A stretch of 55,515 bases of DNA from contig JANOPZ010000095.1 in the NCBI GenBank assembly GCA_031422195.1, positions 1 through 55,515 of the forward strand, in the 5' to 3' direction. The notes beneath the pieces were generated by a model that saw only the letters and a list, made by a program, of their open reading frames with translations, did not search any database and was not told the origin of the DNA. The translations under genes were made by a program, and so were the position numbers. Each line of letters opens with the position of its first letter. Within the stretch, counting starts at the first letter, position 1. Shown piece by piece: positions 8,237-16,757 of the stretch. This DNA is from JALOTE01 sp031422195. Its GTDB lineage: Bacteria; Pseudomonadota; Alphaproteobacteria; Rhizobiales; Rhizobiaceae.

Positions 8237-9457
8237 ATGAACGATCTTCCCTCATTGCTTAAGCAAACGGCATTCACGCTTGGCGCAACGCCAGTCAGCT
8301 ATGGTTGGCTGCTTGCAGCGATGTTGTGTGCGGCTATGTTGTTGATTTTTCTAACATTGCGCTCAACCGGTTTGGCAAGGGCAGAGGCGCGTGAGTTGGC
8401 TTTTGAGGCAGCCACCCGCACCCAGATTGCCGAAGAGCGCATGGCAGATGTCTTAAAATCTCAGGCCGAGATGCAGGGCCGTATGGCCACAATTGCGGAA
8501 GTATTTGGCTCGCAGCAGGCTGAAATGACCAAATCACTCAGCGAACGGCTTGACGGAATGAGTGCACGGCTTGGCACATCCATGATCGAGCAAACCAAAG
8601 CCACACATGAGAATTTGGCTAAATTGCAAGAGCGCTTGGCCGTCATTGATACCGCGCAAAATAACATCCAATCGCTGGCAGCAAATGTCGTGCAGCTACA
8701 GTCTATTTTACAAAACAAACAAACGCGCGGCGCATTTGGTCAAGCGCGGATGGAAGCCATTGTTGCTGATGGCCTGCCGCAAGGAGCCTATCAATTCCAA
8801 GCCTCACTCAGCAATGGCAACAGGCCTGATTGCATCATTTTAATGCCGAATGGGCAACCGCCTTTGGTGATAGACGCCAAGTTTCCTTTGGAAGCGTGGG
8901 AACGTATCCGAGATGCAAAATCGCCGGATGAGCTGACAACAGCCAACCGTAATTTCCGCAGAGACATTGAAGTTCACATCAAAGCCATTTCCGAGAAATA
9001 TTTTATTTCGGGCGAGACTCACGATACCGCCTTTATGTTTGTGCCCTCTGAATCAGTGTTTGCTGAAATCCATGAAAGCCATGATGCGCTGATTCAAAAA
9101 GCACACCGTTCGCGCATCGTGATTGTGTCGCCATCGCTGCTGATGCTGTCGGTACAAATTGTGCAATCTGTCTTGCGCGATGTGCGAATGCGCGAACAGG
9201 CCCATTTGATTCAAGGCGAAGTCATGCGGCTATTGGATGATGTCAACCGTTTGGATGACCGCGTACGCAAATTACAGTCCCATTTTGGCATGGCGCAAAA
9301 AGACATTGAAGAAGTACTGATATCATCTGGTAAAATCACCAGCCGTACCCGCAAAATTGAGGCTCTGGATTTTACCACACCCGAACCTGAAAAGAAAACG
9401 GCTGCTGTCGGCAATTCAGCAGGGCCGCTTAAATTGCGGGTTGTCGACGAAGGTTGA
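8237..9457 (+). CDS. rmuC: DNA recombination protein RmuC
   Basis: A 406-residue protein with an N-terminal membrane segment (about residues 24-42, WLLAAMLCAAMLLIFL), a long coiled-coil region (about 50-160) and the RmuC nuclease-like domain. Conserved blocks include RGAFGQARMEAIV, DCIILMPNGQPPLVIDAKFP and DTAFMFVPSESVFAEI. RmuC is thought to limit inversions at short inverted repeats; its exact activity is not settled. The gene follows galU by 59 bases and may be cotranscribed. Length is normal for alphaproteobacteria. Confidence 0.93.
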   Translation: MNDLPSLLKQTAFTLGATPVSYGWLLAAMLCAAMLLIFLTLRSTGLARAEARELAFEAATRTQIAEERMADVLKSQAEMQGRMATIAEVFGSQQAEMTKSLSERLDGMSARLGTSMIEQTKATHENLAKLQERLAVIDTAQNNIQSLAANVVQLQSILQNKQTRGAFGQARMEAIVADGLPQGAYQFQASLSNGNRPDCIILMPNGQPPLVIDAKFPLEAWERIRDAKSPDELTTANRNFRRDIEVHIKAISEKYFISGETHDTAFMFVPSESVFAEIHESHDALIQKAHRSRIVIVSPSLLMLSVQIVQSVLRDVRMREQAHLIQGEVMRLLDDVNRLDDRVRKLQSHFGMAQKDIEEVLISSGKITSRTRKIEALDFTTPEPEKKTAAVGNSAGPLKLRVVDEG

Positions 9458-9575
9458 GCCTGTTCACAGATATCGAACAATGTGTAACAAACTCAGCGCT
9501 TTGCTTGAACGCCGCGCTGTCCCATCTGAGGGTAGTGGGTGCTGATTGGCACAAAGTCAAAGCAGGAAATTCCAA

Positions 9576-10493
9576 ATGTCTATTCGTCCGGTAAAACAAA
9601 TCTCAACCACCAAACCCACCCTCGAAGGTGCCGGTGTTCACTTAGAGCGAGCATTTGGCTTTGGCGACCCAAGCCTGACTGACCCGTTTTTGATGTTTGA
9701 TGATTTCAGAAACAACCGTCCTCAAGATTATGCCAAAGGCTTCCCGTGGCACCCGCACCGCGGTATTGAAACGATTACTTATGTCTTGGCAGGCACGGTT
9801 GATCACGCAGATTCGCTTGGTAATAATGGTGCGCTCAACGCCGGTGATGTGCAGTGGATGACGGCAGGTTCTGGCATCATGCATCAGGAAATGCCAAAGG
9901 GCGATGCACTAGGGCGCATGCATGGCTTTCAATTATGGGCCAATTTGCCTGCTGCCCACAAAATGACCCGCCCGCGCTATCAGGATGTAAAGTCGAAGGA
10001 AATTCCTGAATATTTCGAGGATGATGGCACATCAATCCGCGTTGTGTGTGGTTCATTTGGTTCCAAAACCGGCCCGGTGGATGGCATAGCCGCCGACCCC
10101 CAATATTTGGATATTTATGTGCCGCCACACCGCACAAAACGGTTTCCAGTCGATACCTACCGATCGGCGTTCGCTTACATTTTTGAGGGCTCTGCGACAT
10201 TCCGTGATGCCTCAAAACCGTTTGGTGTTTTGGTGGAAAAAGAAGTGAATGGCGAAGAAATTCATATCCGTGACTTTTCCGGCAACCGCACTTTAGTGGT
10301 GTTTGACACCGGTGATGAAGTTGTCGTGACCGCTGGCGAAAAAGGTGTGCGGTTTTTGCTGGTATCTGGCGCACCGATTAAAGAGCCGGTGGCATGGTAT
10401 GGCCCGATTGTGATGAACACGCAGGAAGAATTGCAAACGGCGATCAACGATCTCAACCGCGGGACGTTTATCAAAGAACAACCGGTGATGTGA
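9576..10493 (+). CDS. Pirin family protein
   Basis: A 305-residue bicupin. The metal-binding residues of pirin are present: H59 and H61 in FPWHPHRGIET, H103 and E105 in GSGIMHQEMP. Pirins bind iron; some bacterial members act as quercetin dioxygenases, others as regulators of metabolic enzymes, and which applies here cannot be told. The ATG at 9576 (MSIRPVKQI) has AGGA about 8 bases upstream. A TTG ten codons earlier lacks a ribosome site. A strong hairpin follows the gene at 10523-10550, so it is probably transcriptionally separate from modA. Confidence 0.9.
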   Translation: MSIRPVKQISTTKPTLEGAGVHLERAFGFGDPSLTDPFLMFDDFRNNRPQDYAKGFPWHPHRGIETITYVLAGTVDHADSLGNNGALNAGDVQWMTAGSGIMHQEMPKGDALGRMHGFQLWANLPAAHKMTRPRYQDVKSKEIPEYFEDDGTSIRVVCGSFGSKTGPVDGIAADPQYLDIYVPPHRTKRFPVDTYRSAFAYIFEGSATFRDASKPFGVLVEKEVNGEEIHIRDFSGNRTLVVFDTGDEVVVTAGEKGVRFLLVSGAPIKEPVAWYGPIVMNTQEELQTAINDLNRGTFIKEQPVM

Positions 10494-10522
10494 ATTGCTG
10501 CCAATGAAAATCGGTTCTATAA

Positions 10523-10550
10523 AGCCCTGAACGATGAATGGTTCAGGGCT
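10523..10550 (+). terminator. Strong hairpin between pirin and modA: terminator or modA leader element
   Basis: AGCCCTGAAC (10523-10532) and GTTCAGGGCT (10541-10550) form a perfect 10-base-pair stem with an 8-base loop, followed only by GTTTC. It may terminate pirin transcription. The 3' arm contains AGGG, the only plausible ribosome site for the modA ATG at 10556, so the same hairpin would mask that site if present in modA mRNA. Confidence 0.6.
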
Positions 10551-10555
10551 GTTTC

Positions 10556-11308
10556 ATGATTTTGACCCGTTTTGTATTGGCATTTTTCATGGCTTTAGCG
10601 GCTCTACCGGCACGCGCCGGCGACGCCTTGATTGCAGTAGCCGCAAATTTTGCTGATGCGGCCAAAGAGATCGAAACTGTATTTGAGACGGGTGGAACGC
10701 ACCAAATCGATATCACAACCGGCGCAACCGGCAAGCTTTATGCGCAAATCAAAGCAGGTGCGCCGTTTGACGTGTTTTTGTCGGCTGATCAAAAAACACC
10801 TCAAAAACTCGAGGCTGAAAATGTATCAATCAAGGGCAGCAGGTTTACATATGGCATTGGTAAGCTGGCGCTGTACAGCAGCGACCCCAAAACACTTGAT
10901 AGTGAAAATGGCGCAAAAGTTTTGGCAGACGGAACGTTTCGCCACCTTGCCTTGGCCAATCCTGAACTTGCGCCCTATGGCGCGGCAGCAGACGCTTTTC
11001 TCAAAAGCTTGTTTTTGAAAGAACGGGCTGAGGCCAGAATTGTGACCGGCGAAAATATCGGACAGACGTTCACAATGGTGCAAACAGGTGCTGCCGAATT
11101 AGGGTTTGTTGCTTATTCCCAGGTTCTAAAGGACGGCCAAAACGGCAGTTATTGGCTGGTCCCGCAATCGCTTTATCCAGCGATAAAGCAGGATGCTGTG
11201 CTGCTGGCCAACGGGGCTGACAATCAAGCTGCCAAGGCATTTCTTGATTTTCTGAAAACCGATGCAGCGCTGGCGATAATGAAATCTCACGGCTATGATC
11301 AAAGATAA
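10556..11308 (+). CDS. modA: Molybdate ABC transporter, periplasmic binding protein ModA
   Basis: A 250-residue secreted protein. The signal peptide (MILTRFVLAFFMALAALPARA) ends before GDALIAVAANFADAAKEIE, the typical ModA start. ITTGATGKLYAQIKAGAPFD and FLSADQKTPQKLE are the oxyanion-binding segments. It captures molybdate (or tungstate) in the periplasm and hands it to ModBC. The ATG at 10556 is chosen because an in-frame ATG at 10538 lies inside the hairpin and would lengthen the signal peptide with polar residues. First gene of modABC; modB begins 20 bases later. No ModE gene or clear ModE site is seen nearby. Confidence 0.94.
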   Translation: MILTRFVLAFFMALAALPARAGDALIAVAANFADAAKEIETVFETGGTHQIDITTGATGKLYAQIKAGAPFDVFLSADQKTPQKLEAENVSIKGSRFTYGIGKLALYSSDPKTLDSENGAKVLADGTFRHLALANPELAPYGAAADAFLKSLFLKERAEARIVTGENIGQTFTMVQTGAAELGFVAYSQVLKDGQNGSYWLVPQSLYPAIKQDAVLLANGADNQAAKAFLDFLKTDAALAIMKSHGYDQR

Positions 11309-11328
11309 AGCTGTTTGAGGAATAATCT

Positions 11329-12006
11329 GTGCCGGATTTGGGGCCGCTCTGGCTAACACTGCAACTGGCGGCTGTTACCACCTTGCTTTTGCTGGTGGTT
11401 GGCACGCCGGTTGCTTGGTGGCTGTCACAAACCCGCTCGCGTATAAAGCCTGCAATAGAAGCGTTGACGGCTTTGCCTCTTGTTTTGCCACCAACAGTCA
11501 TTGGTTTTTATTTGCTGATTACGCTTAGCCCCAAAGCGCCTTTAGGGGCTTTCTTTCTGTCTGTCACCGGCGAGACACTAACGTTTTCTTTCACGGGTCT
11601 GGTTTTGGCCTCAATGTTTTATTCTCTGCCATTCATGGTGCAGCCTTTGCAGGCTGCATTCGAGATTATCGGGCGTGCGCCACTTGAAGCTGCTGCTACA
11701 CTTCGTGCCAAACCAATAGATGCGTTTTTCAGTGTTGCAGCGCCGATGGCGTTCCGGGCTTATATTACAGCCTCAGTTCTAACCTTTGCGCATACCATCG
11801 GTGAGTTTGGCGTTGTGCTCATGGTTGGCGGCAATATTCCAGGCCAAACCAAAGTGATTTCGATAGCGATTTATGAACATGTTGAGAGCATAAATTATGC
11901 TGAGGCCCATGTGTTGTCGGGCATTTTGCTGGCGTTTTCATTTTTTGTGCTTCTGCTTGTCTATAGCCTCAATCGGCGATTTCCCCTGGCGGGGCAAAGC
12001 GCATGA
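11329..12006 (+). CDS. modB: Molybdate ABC transporter permease ModB
   Basis: A 225-residue inner-membrane protein with about five hydrophobic segments, starting with GTG (PDLGPLWLTLQLAAVTTLLL) behind a GAGG ribosome site. ALPLVLPPTVIGFYLL, RAPLEAAATLRAKP with FFSVAAPMAFRAY (the coupling EAA loop) and HTIGEFGVVLMVGGNIPGQT are ModB hallmarks. It forms the channel for molybdate. The stop overlaps the modC start in ATGA, so the two are translationally coupled. Confidence 0.95.
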   Translation: MPDLGPLWLTLQLAAVTTLLLLVVGTPVAWWLSQTRSRIKPAIEALTALPLVLPPTVIGFYLLITLSPKAPLGAFFLSVTGETLTFSFTGLVLASMFYSLPFMVQPLQAAFEIIGRAPLEAAATLRAKPIDAFFSVAAPMAFRAYITASVLTFAHTIGEFGVVLMVGGNIPGQTKVISIAIYEHVESINYAEAHVLSGILLAFSFFVLLLVYSLNRRFPLAGQSA

Positions 12007-13097
12007 GCCTGTCAGTCAATGTTACGTGCCACTTTGGCGACTTTCAATTGCAGGTTGATCAATCGTTTTCCGGCACTGGCATCACAGCTCTATTTGGCCC
12101 ATCAGGCTGCGGGAAATCCACTTTGCTGCGCATTATTGCCGGGCTTGAAAGCAAAGCAAAGGGGGTCGTCAATTCTGGTGCGGCCATTTGGCAAAACGAA
12201 AAACAGTTCATGCCAACTTGGCAGCGCGATATAGGCTTTGTTTTCCAAGAGCCGCGCCTGTTCCCGCATTTAACCGTTGCCGGAAATCTAGCCTACGCGC
12301 AAAAACGCAGCACTAACATTCAGAGCCAGATCACCCTTGAAAAAGTGGTGGCGGCCTTGGATTTAGCGCCTTTGCTTAACCGGCGTGTAACCGCGCTTTC
12401 TGGCGGTGAAAAACAGCGCGTGGCGATCGGCCGGTCGCTGCTGACCAAGCCTTCCTTAATGTTGATGGATGAGCCATTGTCTGCGCTGGATATGAAACGC
12501 CGCTCATCCATTTTGCTTTTAATCCGCAGCCTTCCGGAAACGTTTGGTGTGCCAGTTATCTATGTTACGCACGCCATTGATGAGGTCGCGCAAATTGCCG
12601 ACCGTATCGCATTATTGAGCGATGGTCGTATTTGTGCAGAAGGCCCGCTTGATGCCATCTTAGAAAACCCGGAACTCGATGACTTAACCGGGCGCTTTGA
12701 GGCTGGAGTTGTTATTGACGCAAAAATTACCGGGCAAGATAAAAAGTTTCAGCTGACATTGCTTGAGTGCCAAGGCCAAGCGCTGATCATGCCTTTGATA
12801 CCACTACACATTGGTGAAACTGTCCGGCTGCGGATCCGTGCGCGTGATGTAGCGTTAGCCACGGAAATTCCACGCGGGCTTTCAATCCGCAATGTGTTGC
12901 CCGCTAGAATTATTGCAATTGACAGCAATCTCGAAAGTGCGTTTGCCGAAGTCATTTTGGTGTTTGGTGATAGAAAATTGCGTTCACGCATCACACGTGC
13001 CTCGGTTGAAGAGTTAAACCTTGAACCCGGCAAAGCTGTTTATGCGTTAATCAAGTCTATTGCCTTTGACCGCCGTGGAATTGGCATAACACCTTAA
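12003..13097 (+). CDS. modC: Molybdate ABC transporter ATP-binding protein ModC
   Basis: A 364-residue ATPase. Walker A GPSGCGKST (32-40), Q-loop in FQEPRLFPHL, signature LSGGEKQR (132-139), Walker B LMLMDEP (153-159) and H-loop VTHAIDE are all present. The C-terminal third (about 230-364) is a TOBE/Mop domain, including RIRARDVALAT, which binds molybdate and lets ModC sense substrate. Length matches ModC. It ends the modABC operon and faces the anti-sigma gene; the 65 bases between them show no clear terminator. Confidence 0.95.
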   Translation: MSLSVNVTCHFGDFQLQVDQSFSGTGITALFGPSGCGKSTLLRIIAGLESKAKGVVNSGAAIWQNEKQFMPTWQRDIGFVFQEPRLFPHLTVAGNLAYAQKRSTNIQSQITLEKVVAALDLAPLLNRRVTALSGGEKQRVAIGRSLLTKPSLMLMDEPLSALDMKRRSSILLLIRSLPETFGVPVIYVTHAIDEVAQIADRIALLSDGRICAEGPLDAILENPELDDLTGRFEAGVVIDAKITGQDKKFQLTLLECQGQALIMPLIPLHIGETVRLRIRARDVALATEIPRGLSIRNVLPARIIAIDSNLESAFAEVILVFGDRKLRSRITRASVEELNLEPGKAVYALIKSIAFDRRGIGITP

Positions 13098-13162
13098 TTC
13101 CCCCACAAACAGGGAGGCACAAAACGCTCAACAAAAAACACTCAGAGTATTGTGATCAGCCG

Positions 13163-13843
13163 TCAAATCTCCAAAACCAAACCAGTCCCTAAAATAGTGC
13201 CCGTTGGTTGGCCGGTTGGGGAACCGCCGTCAGGTTCGTTGGTAATTGCCAATGTTGACCCGGCGATAATTGCTTTCAGCGCCTCAGGCACTTTGATGAT
13301 CGTTGTTTTGCCCGACTGCAAAACCCCAACCGATACTGGCGCGTTGTTTGCCGCAATAACCCAAAGTTCAAAATCTTCGTTTGCAGCTTCAGTGCCGCGT
13401 TTTCGTGACACGTTAAGTGTGCCATCAACAGAATTATAACTGGCAGAGACCACGATGGTCTCGCCTTGAATGACGGCAACCAAAGGTGCAGTTTCAATAG
13501 GCGCGGGCAAAAGTTGGGGCATAATAACCACGGCGGCCAGTGCGGCAAACCCGAGTGCCGTTGCTGCTTGCCAAAAACCAAGACGCTGAAACAAAGACAC
13601 CGGTCTGGCAACTGGAAACAGGCGTTTTTCAATTTGGCTGAGCAACATGGGCGGCGGCGCAAGGTCAGTCAACGCGCCGGTCATGGGTGCAAAGTTTTCA
13701 TCCCAGTTGGCAAGCCGCATTTGTAAAGCGCGATCATTTTTCAAATCGGCGGTAAAACGCAAACGTTCAGCATACGGCATCACGCCGAGGGCATATTCGC
13801 CGACGCAAGCATCATCCCAAATTTGGCGCGGTGCGTCACTCAT
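13163..13843 (-). CDS. RskA-like anti-sigma factor
   Basis: A 226-residue membrane protein. The cytoplasmic N-terminus contains CVGEYALGVMPYAERLRF and LANWDENFAPM, typical of anti-sigma-K (RskA) proteins. One transmembrane helix lies at about 91-112 (FWQAATALGFAALAAVVIM). The outer domain ends with LAITNEPDGGSPTGQPTG, the RskA C-terminal signature. There is no HxxxCxxC zinc motif, so it is not a ChrR/ZAS type. It should hold the ECF sigma factor encoded just upstream (4-base gap) at the membrane until it is degraded by regulated proteolysis. The signal it senses is unknown. Confidence 0.87.
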   Translation of the reverse strand: MSDAPRQIWDDACVGEYALGVMPYAERLRFTADLKNDRALQMRLANWDENFAPMTGALTDLAPPPMLLSQIEKRLFPVARPVSLFQRLGFWQAATALGFAALAAVVIMPQLLPAPIETAPLVAVIQGETIVVSASYNSVDGTLNVSRKRGTEAANEDFELWVIAANNAPVSVGVLQSGKTTIIKVPEALKAIIAGSTLAITNEPDGGSPTGQPTGTILGTGLVLEI

Positions 13844-13847
13844 TTGC

Positions 13848-14408
13848 TTACAGCCGCGCCTCCAAACAATCTTTCAGTTTCATCAAGCTTCTACGCAACC
13901 AAGTGCGCATGGTATTAAGTGGAACATCATAGTGTTGCGCCAATTCTTCATAGGACTGACCATCAAGATAGGCCCCGCGCACAGCGTTTGCGCGGTCAGC
14001 GTCAAGTGTTGCCAAACAACGCGCAATCTCGCGGTTTTCAGATTTTTGTATCGTTACCGCTTCTGGCAAGGCAGAGCTATCAGCCAGATCAAACGCCTCT
14101 TCAATATCAACATGCCCGCCGCGGCGCTGGCGAATAAGGTCGATGGATTGATTGCGCGCAATTGACACCAGCCATGCCATCGGGCTGTAGCCCCGATTGG
14201 CAATATTGGGGGCAAAACTTGCTGCACGATTCCACACTTTAACATAAACCTCTTGCAATGCGTCTTCGGCTTCAGACCTGTTAGACAAGATACGCATTGT
14301 GACAGAAAAAAGTTTCGATGACGTGGCCTGATAAAGCGCATTAAACGCCGCACGGTCGCCAAGGGCAACGCGGGCAATCAATTGCTCAATTTCTACGGGG
14401 TTTATCAT
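13848..14408 (-). CDS. ECF-type RNA polymerase sigma factor
   Basis: A 186-residue sigma-70 family protein with only regions 2 and 4. Region 2 includes SNRSEAEDALQEVYVKVWNR and SPMAWLVSIARNQSIDLIR. Region 4 includes GAYLDGQSYEELAQHYDVPL and NTMRTWLRRSLMKLKDCL. It probably recruits RNA polymerase to a stress regulon and is paired with the RskA-like anti-sigma gene downstream. In related bacteria, ECF factors of this kind control photolyase genes and responses to singlet oxygen, which fits the photolyase gene directly upstream. No clear autoregulated promoter could be fixed by eye in the 78 bases before it. Confidence 0.9.
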   Translation of the reverse strand: MINPVEIEQLIARVALGDRAAFNALYQATSSKLFSVTMRILSNRSEAEDALQEVYVKVWNRAASFAPNIANRGYSPMAWLVSIARNQSIDLIRQRRGGHVDIEEAFDLADSSALPEAVTIQKSENREIARCLATLDADRANAVRGAYLDGQSYEELAQHYDVPLNTMRTWLRRSLMKLKDCLEARL

Positions 14409-14486
14409 ATGGGTCTTATGGCCGGTGTTGGACGCAAATGCCAGATGGTTGTAGGAGTGATCACGAACGCGTGAACTGTTTGTTTC

Positions 14487-16007
14487 TTATAGCCCGCCCA
14501 AAAACGCTTCTGCCTCATCCACTCGCAACTGCTTTTCAGCTTCGCTCCATTTGGATAAATTGCGGTACGGCATGGCCATGCGCACATTGCCCTTTAGTGC
14601 GTCTTCATTGCGGATAAGGAACGCCCAATAAAGATAGTTGAACGGACACGCCTTGGGGCCGGTCTTTTGTTTCACATCGTAAAAACATGATCCGCAAAAG
14701 TTCGACATACGGTCGATGTAAGCACCTGACGCAGCGTAGGGCTTGGACGCCATGATGCCGCCATCAGCAAACAATGCCATGCCGTGGGTGTTGGGAAGTT
14801 CGACCCAATCAAACGCATCAGCATAAACCGCCAAATACCATTCTTCAACTTCAGCGGGAGCAAAACCTGCGAGCAGCGCAAAATTGCCAGTGATCATCAG
14901 GCGTTGAATATGGTGCGAGTAGGCATAATCACGGGTGGATTTAACAACCTCTGACAGGCAGTGCATCGGCGTTTCAGCCGTCCAATAGAGCGCAGGTAGC
15001 GCGCGGTTGGCGTTCAGGGCGTTGGTCTGGCCATAGCCCGGCATTTTGAGCCAATACAGCCCGCGCACATATTCACGCCAGCCCAAAATCTGGCGGATGA
15101 AGCCTTCGGCAGCGTTGAGCGGAGCCTGGCCATTTTGATAGGCCGCTTCCGCCCGCTGGCACACCTCTAGGGCTGTCAGCAAACCAATATTCAGGGCCGG
15201 CGCAATCAACGAGTGAAACATAAAGGTCTCACCGGTTTTCATCGCGTCTTGATAATCGCCAAAAAATGGCAGACCTATTTCGATAAAATCATCCAGCGCC
15301 GTTAAGGCTTCATTGCGGGTTACCGGCCAGCCGAAATGATCGAGCGTACCAAAGTGAGCAGGAAATTTTGCCGCAACCATAGCCATGACGTCGTTCGTCA
15401 TTGTATCGGGTTCAAAGCGGCGGCGATGCGGCAGTTTTACTGAGGCAGGTAGGCTTTTACGGTTTTCGGCATCATAGTTCCACTCGCCACCTTCTGGCTT
15501 GTCACCAACCATCAGTAAATTGGTTTCGCGGCGCATTTCGCGGTAGAAAAACTCCATACGGTATTGCTTTTTATCGCCTGCCCAAATGGCAAAACGGTCA
15601 CGCGTAGCGATGAAACGGTTATCGGGCCGAACGTGAACCGGCGTGTTTAACTCAGCTTGCCAACCCTTAACCATTTCGTCGACGCGCCATTCTGATGGCT
15701 CGGTCAGCACCACGCAATCTGGCAAATGCCGGCCGATAGCGCGGGCAAGTTCGCCACTCAATGCATTGGTATTATCTGTTTCCCAAAGCTTTACATAATC
15801 AACCGTGACGCCTTCCGCGCGCAGTTCATCTGCAAAGTGCCGCATCGCAGATAGCACCAGAACGATCTTTTGTTTGTGGTGCGGGGCGTAAGTGGTTTCA
15901 TCCCATACCTCCGCCATTAGAACGATGTCGTTGGCCTTATCGAGGCCATCGAGAGCGGAAATACCACGGGTGAGCTGGTCGCCCAAAATAAAGCGAAGCG
16001 TTTTCAT
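14487..16007 (-). CDS. Iron-sulfur (6-4)-type photolyase/cryptochrome (FeS-BCP, PhrB/CryB-like)
   Basis: A 506-residue protein of the deoxyribodipyrimidine photolyase-related family. It starts MKTLRFILGDQLTRG. Four cysteines at 350, 438, 441 and 454 (in PMHCLSE, NFCGSC and PKACPFN) match the 4Fe-4S ligands known in Agrobacterium PhrB. The HHIQRLMITGNFALL and WYLAVYADAFDWVELPNTHG blocks contact FAD. This family repairs (6-4) photoproducts with light using FAD, a lumazine antenna and an iron-sulfur cluster; the Rhodobacter member CryB also affects gene expression. The start at 16007 is chosen because its numbering fits PhrB. It lies between an SDR gene and an ECF sigma gene, suggesting a light-stress unit. 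Confidence 0.93.
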   Translation of the reverse strand: MKTLRFILGDQLTRGISALDGLDKANDIVLMAEVWDETTYAPHHKQKIVLVLSAMRHFADELRAEGVTVDYVKLWETDNTNALSGELARAIGRHLPDCVVLTEPSEWRVDEMVKGWQAELNTPVHVRPDNRFIATRDRFAIWAGDKKQYRMEFFYREMRRETNLLMVGDKPEGGEWNYDAENRKSLPASVKLPHRRRFEPDTMTNDVMAMVAAKFPAHFGTLDHFGWPVTRNEALTALDDFIEIGLPFFGDYQDAMKTGETFMFHSLIAPALNIGLLTALEVCQRAEAAYQNGQAPLNAAEGFIRQILGWREYVRGLYWLKMPGYGQTNALNANRALPALYWTAETPMHCLSEVVKSTRDYAYSHHIQRLMITGNFALLAGFAPAEVEEWYLAVYADAFDWVELPNTHGMALFADGGIMASKPYAASGAYIDRMSNFCGSCFYDVKQKTGPKACPFNYLYWAFLIRNEDALKGNVRMAMPYRNLSKWSEAEKQLRVDEAEAFLGGL

Positions 16008-16017
16008 TTGAGCTTGC

Positions 16018-16725
16018 TTACCACGGCAATCTCGCACCCAAATGGTTAAAAAACCCGCCCGTATCAGTGGGCGTTAGGCCATCTATGACACGGATCATAT
16101 CATTTGCTGCAACGTCGGTTGCCCGCACGTCGAGGCCGGCTTTAGCAAATGGAGCAGAAAGTTTGGTTTCAACAGTGCCGGGATGCAGACTGGTTAAAAC
16201 CAAATCCGGCCGTGTACGCGCCATTTCAATTGCAGCGTTTTTCAAATACATATTCAGTGCCGTTTTTGATGCGCGATAGGAGTGCCAGCCACCAAGCTGA
16301 TTGTCCCCCAGCGAGGCAACTTTCGCTGAAACAACAGCAAATACAGCTTTGCCCTCACGCGCCATCAATGGCAAAAAATGCTTCATGATTAAGGCTGGCC
16401 CGATAGCGTTGATTTGAAACGCGTGCGCCATAAACGCCGGATCCAGTTGTTTAATTCCTTTTTCGGGCATGCCTTGCGCCCCATGAAGGTAACCGGTCGC
16501 AACAAACACAAAGCGCAGCGGAATTTCAGTCGCCGCTACACTTTGCGCGACGCTTAAAATTGAGGCTTCATCGGTGATATCAAACGCAGGCCGCGCGAAC
16601 CCTGAGACCTTTGCAAACTGGCCAGAGGCCTTTGCAGCTTCAACCATTGCAGCACCAATACCGCCAGTTGACCCGAGAATGGCAGCGTGACCGCCGTTGG
16701 GAAATGAATTGAAGGTCATAGACAT
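16018..16725 (-). CDS. Short-chain dehydrogenase/reductase (C-factor-like)
   Basis: A 235-residue SDR. The nucleotide-binding glycine motif is in AAILGSTGGIGAAMVEA and the catalytic Tyr-Lys pair in HSYRASKTALNMYLK, with SAKVASLGDNQLGGW upstream of it. The LHPGTVETKLSAPF segment is typical of C-signal/CsgA-type SDRs. The substrate is unknown. In alphaproteobacteria, SDRs of this type are often found beside photolyase-like genes. Here the stop lies 10 bases before the photolyase start, so cotranscription is likely. Confidence 0.85.
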   Translation of the reverse strand: MSMTFNSFPNGGHAAILGSTGGIGAAMVEAAKASGQFAKVSGFARPAFDITDEASILSVAQSVAATEIPLRFVFVATGYLHGAQGMPEKGIKQLDPAFMAHAFQINAIGPALIMKHFLPLMAREGKAVFAVVSAKVASLGDNQLGGWHSYRASKTALNMYLKNAAIEMARTRPDLVLTSLHPGTVETKLSAPFAKAGLDVRATDVAANDMIRVIDGLTPTDTGGFFNHLGARLPW

Positions 16726-16757
16726 AGAATCTTGATCACCGGTTTCATAGCTTAAGT

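Noticed and set aside
14409..14486. ECF sigma-dependent promoter before the sigma gene
   Set aside because: A TGATCAC is present on the minus strand, but no matching -10 element at the right spacing could be fixed by eye.
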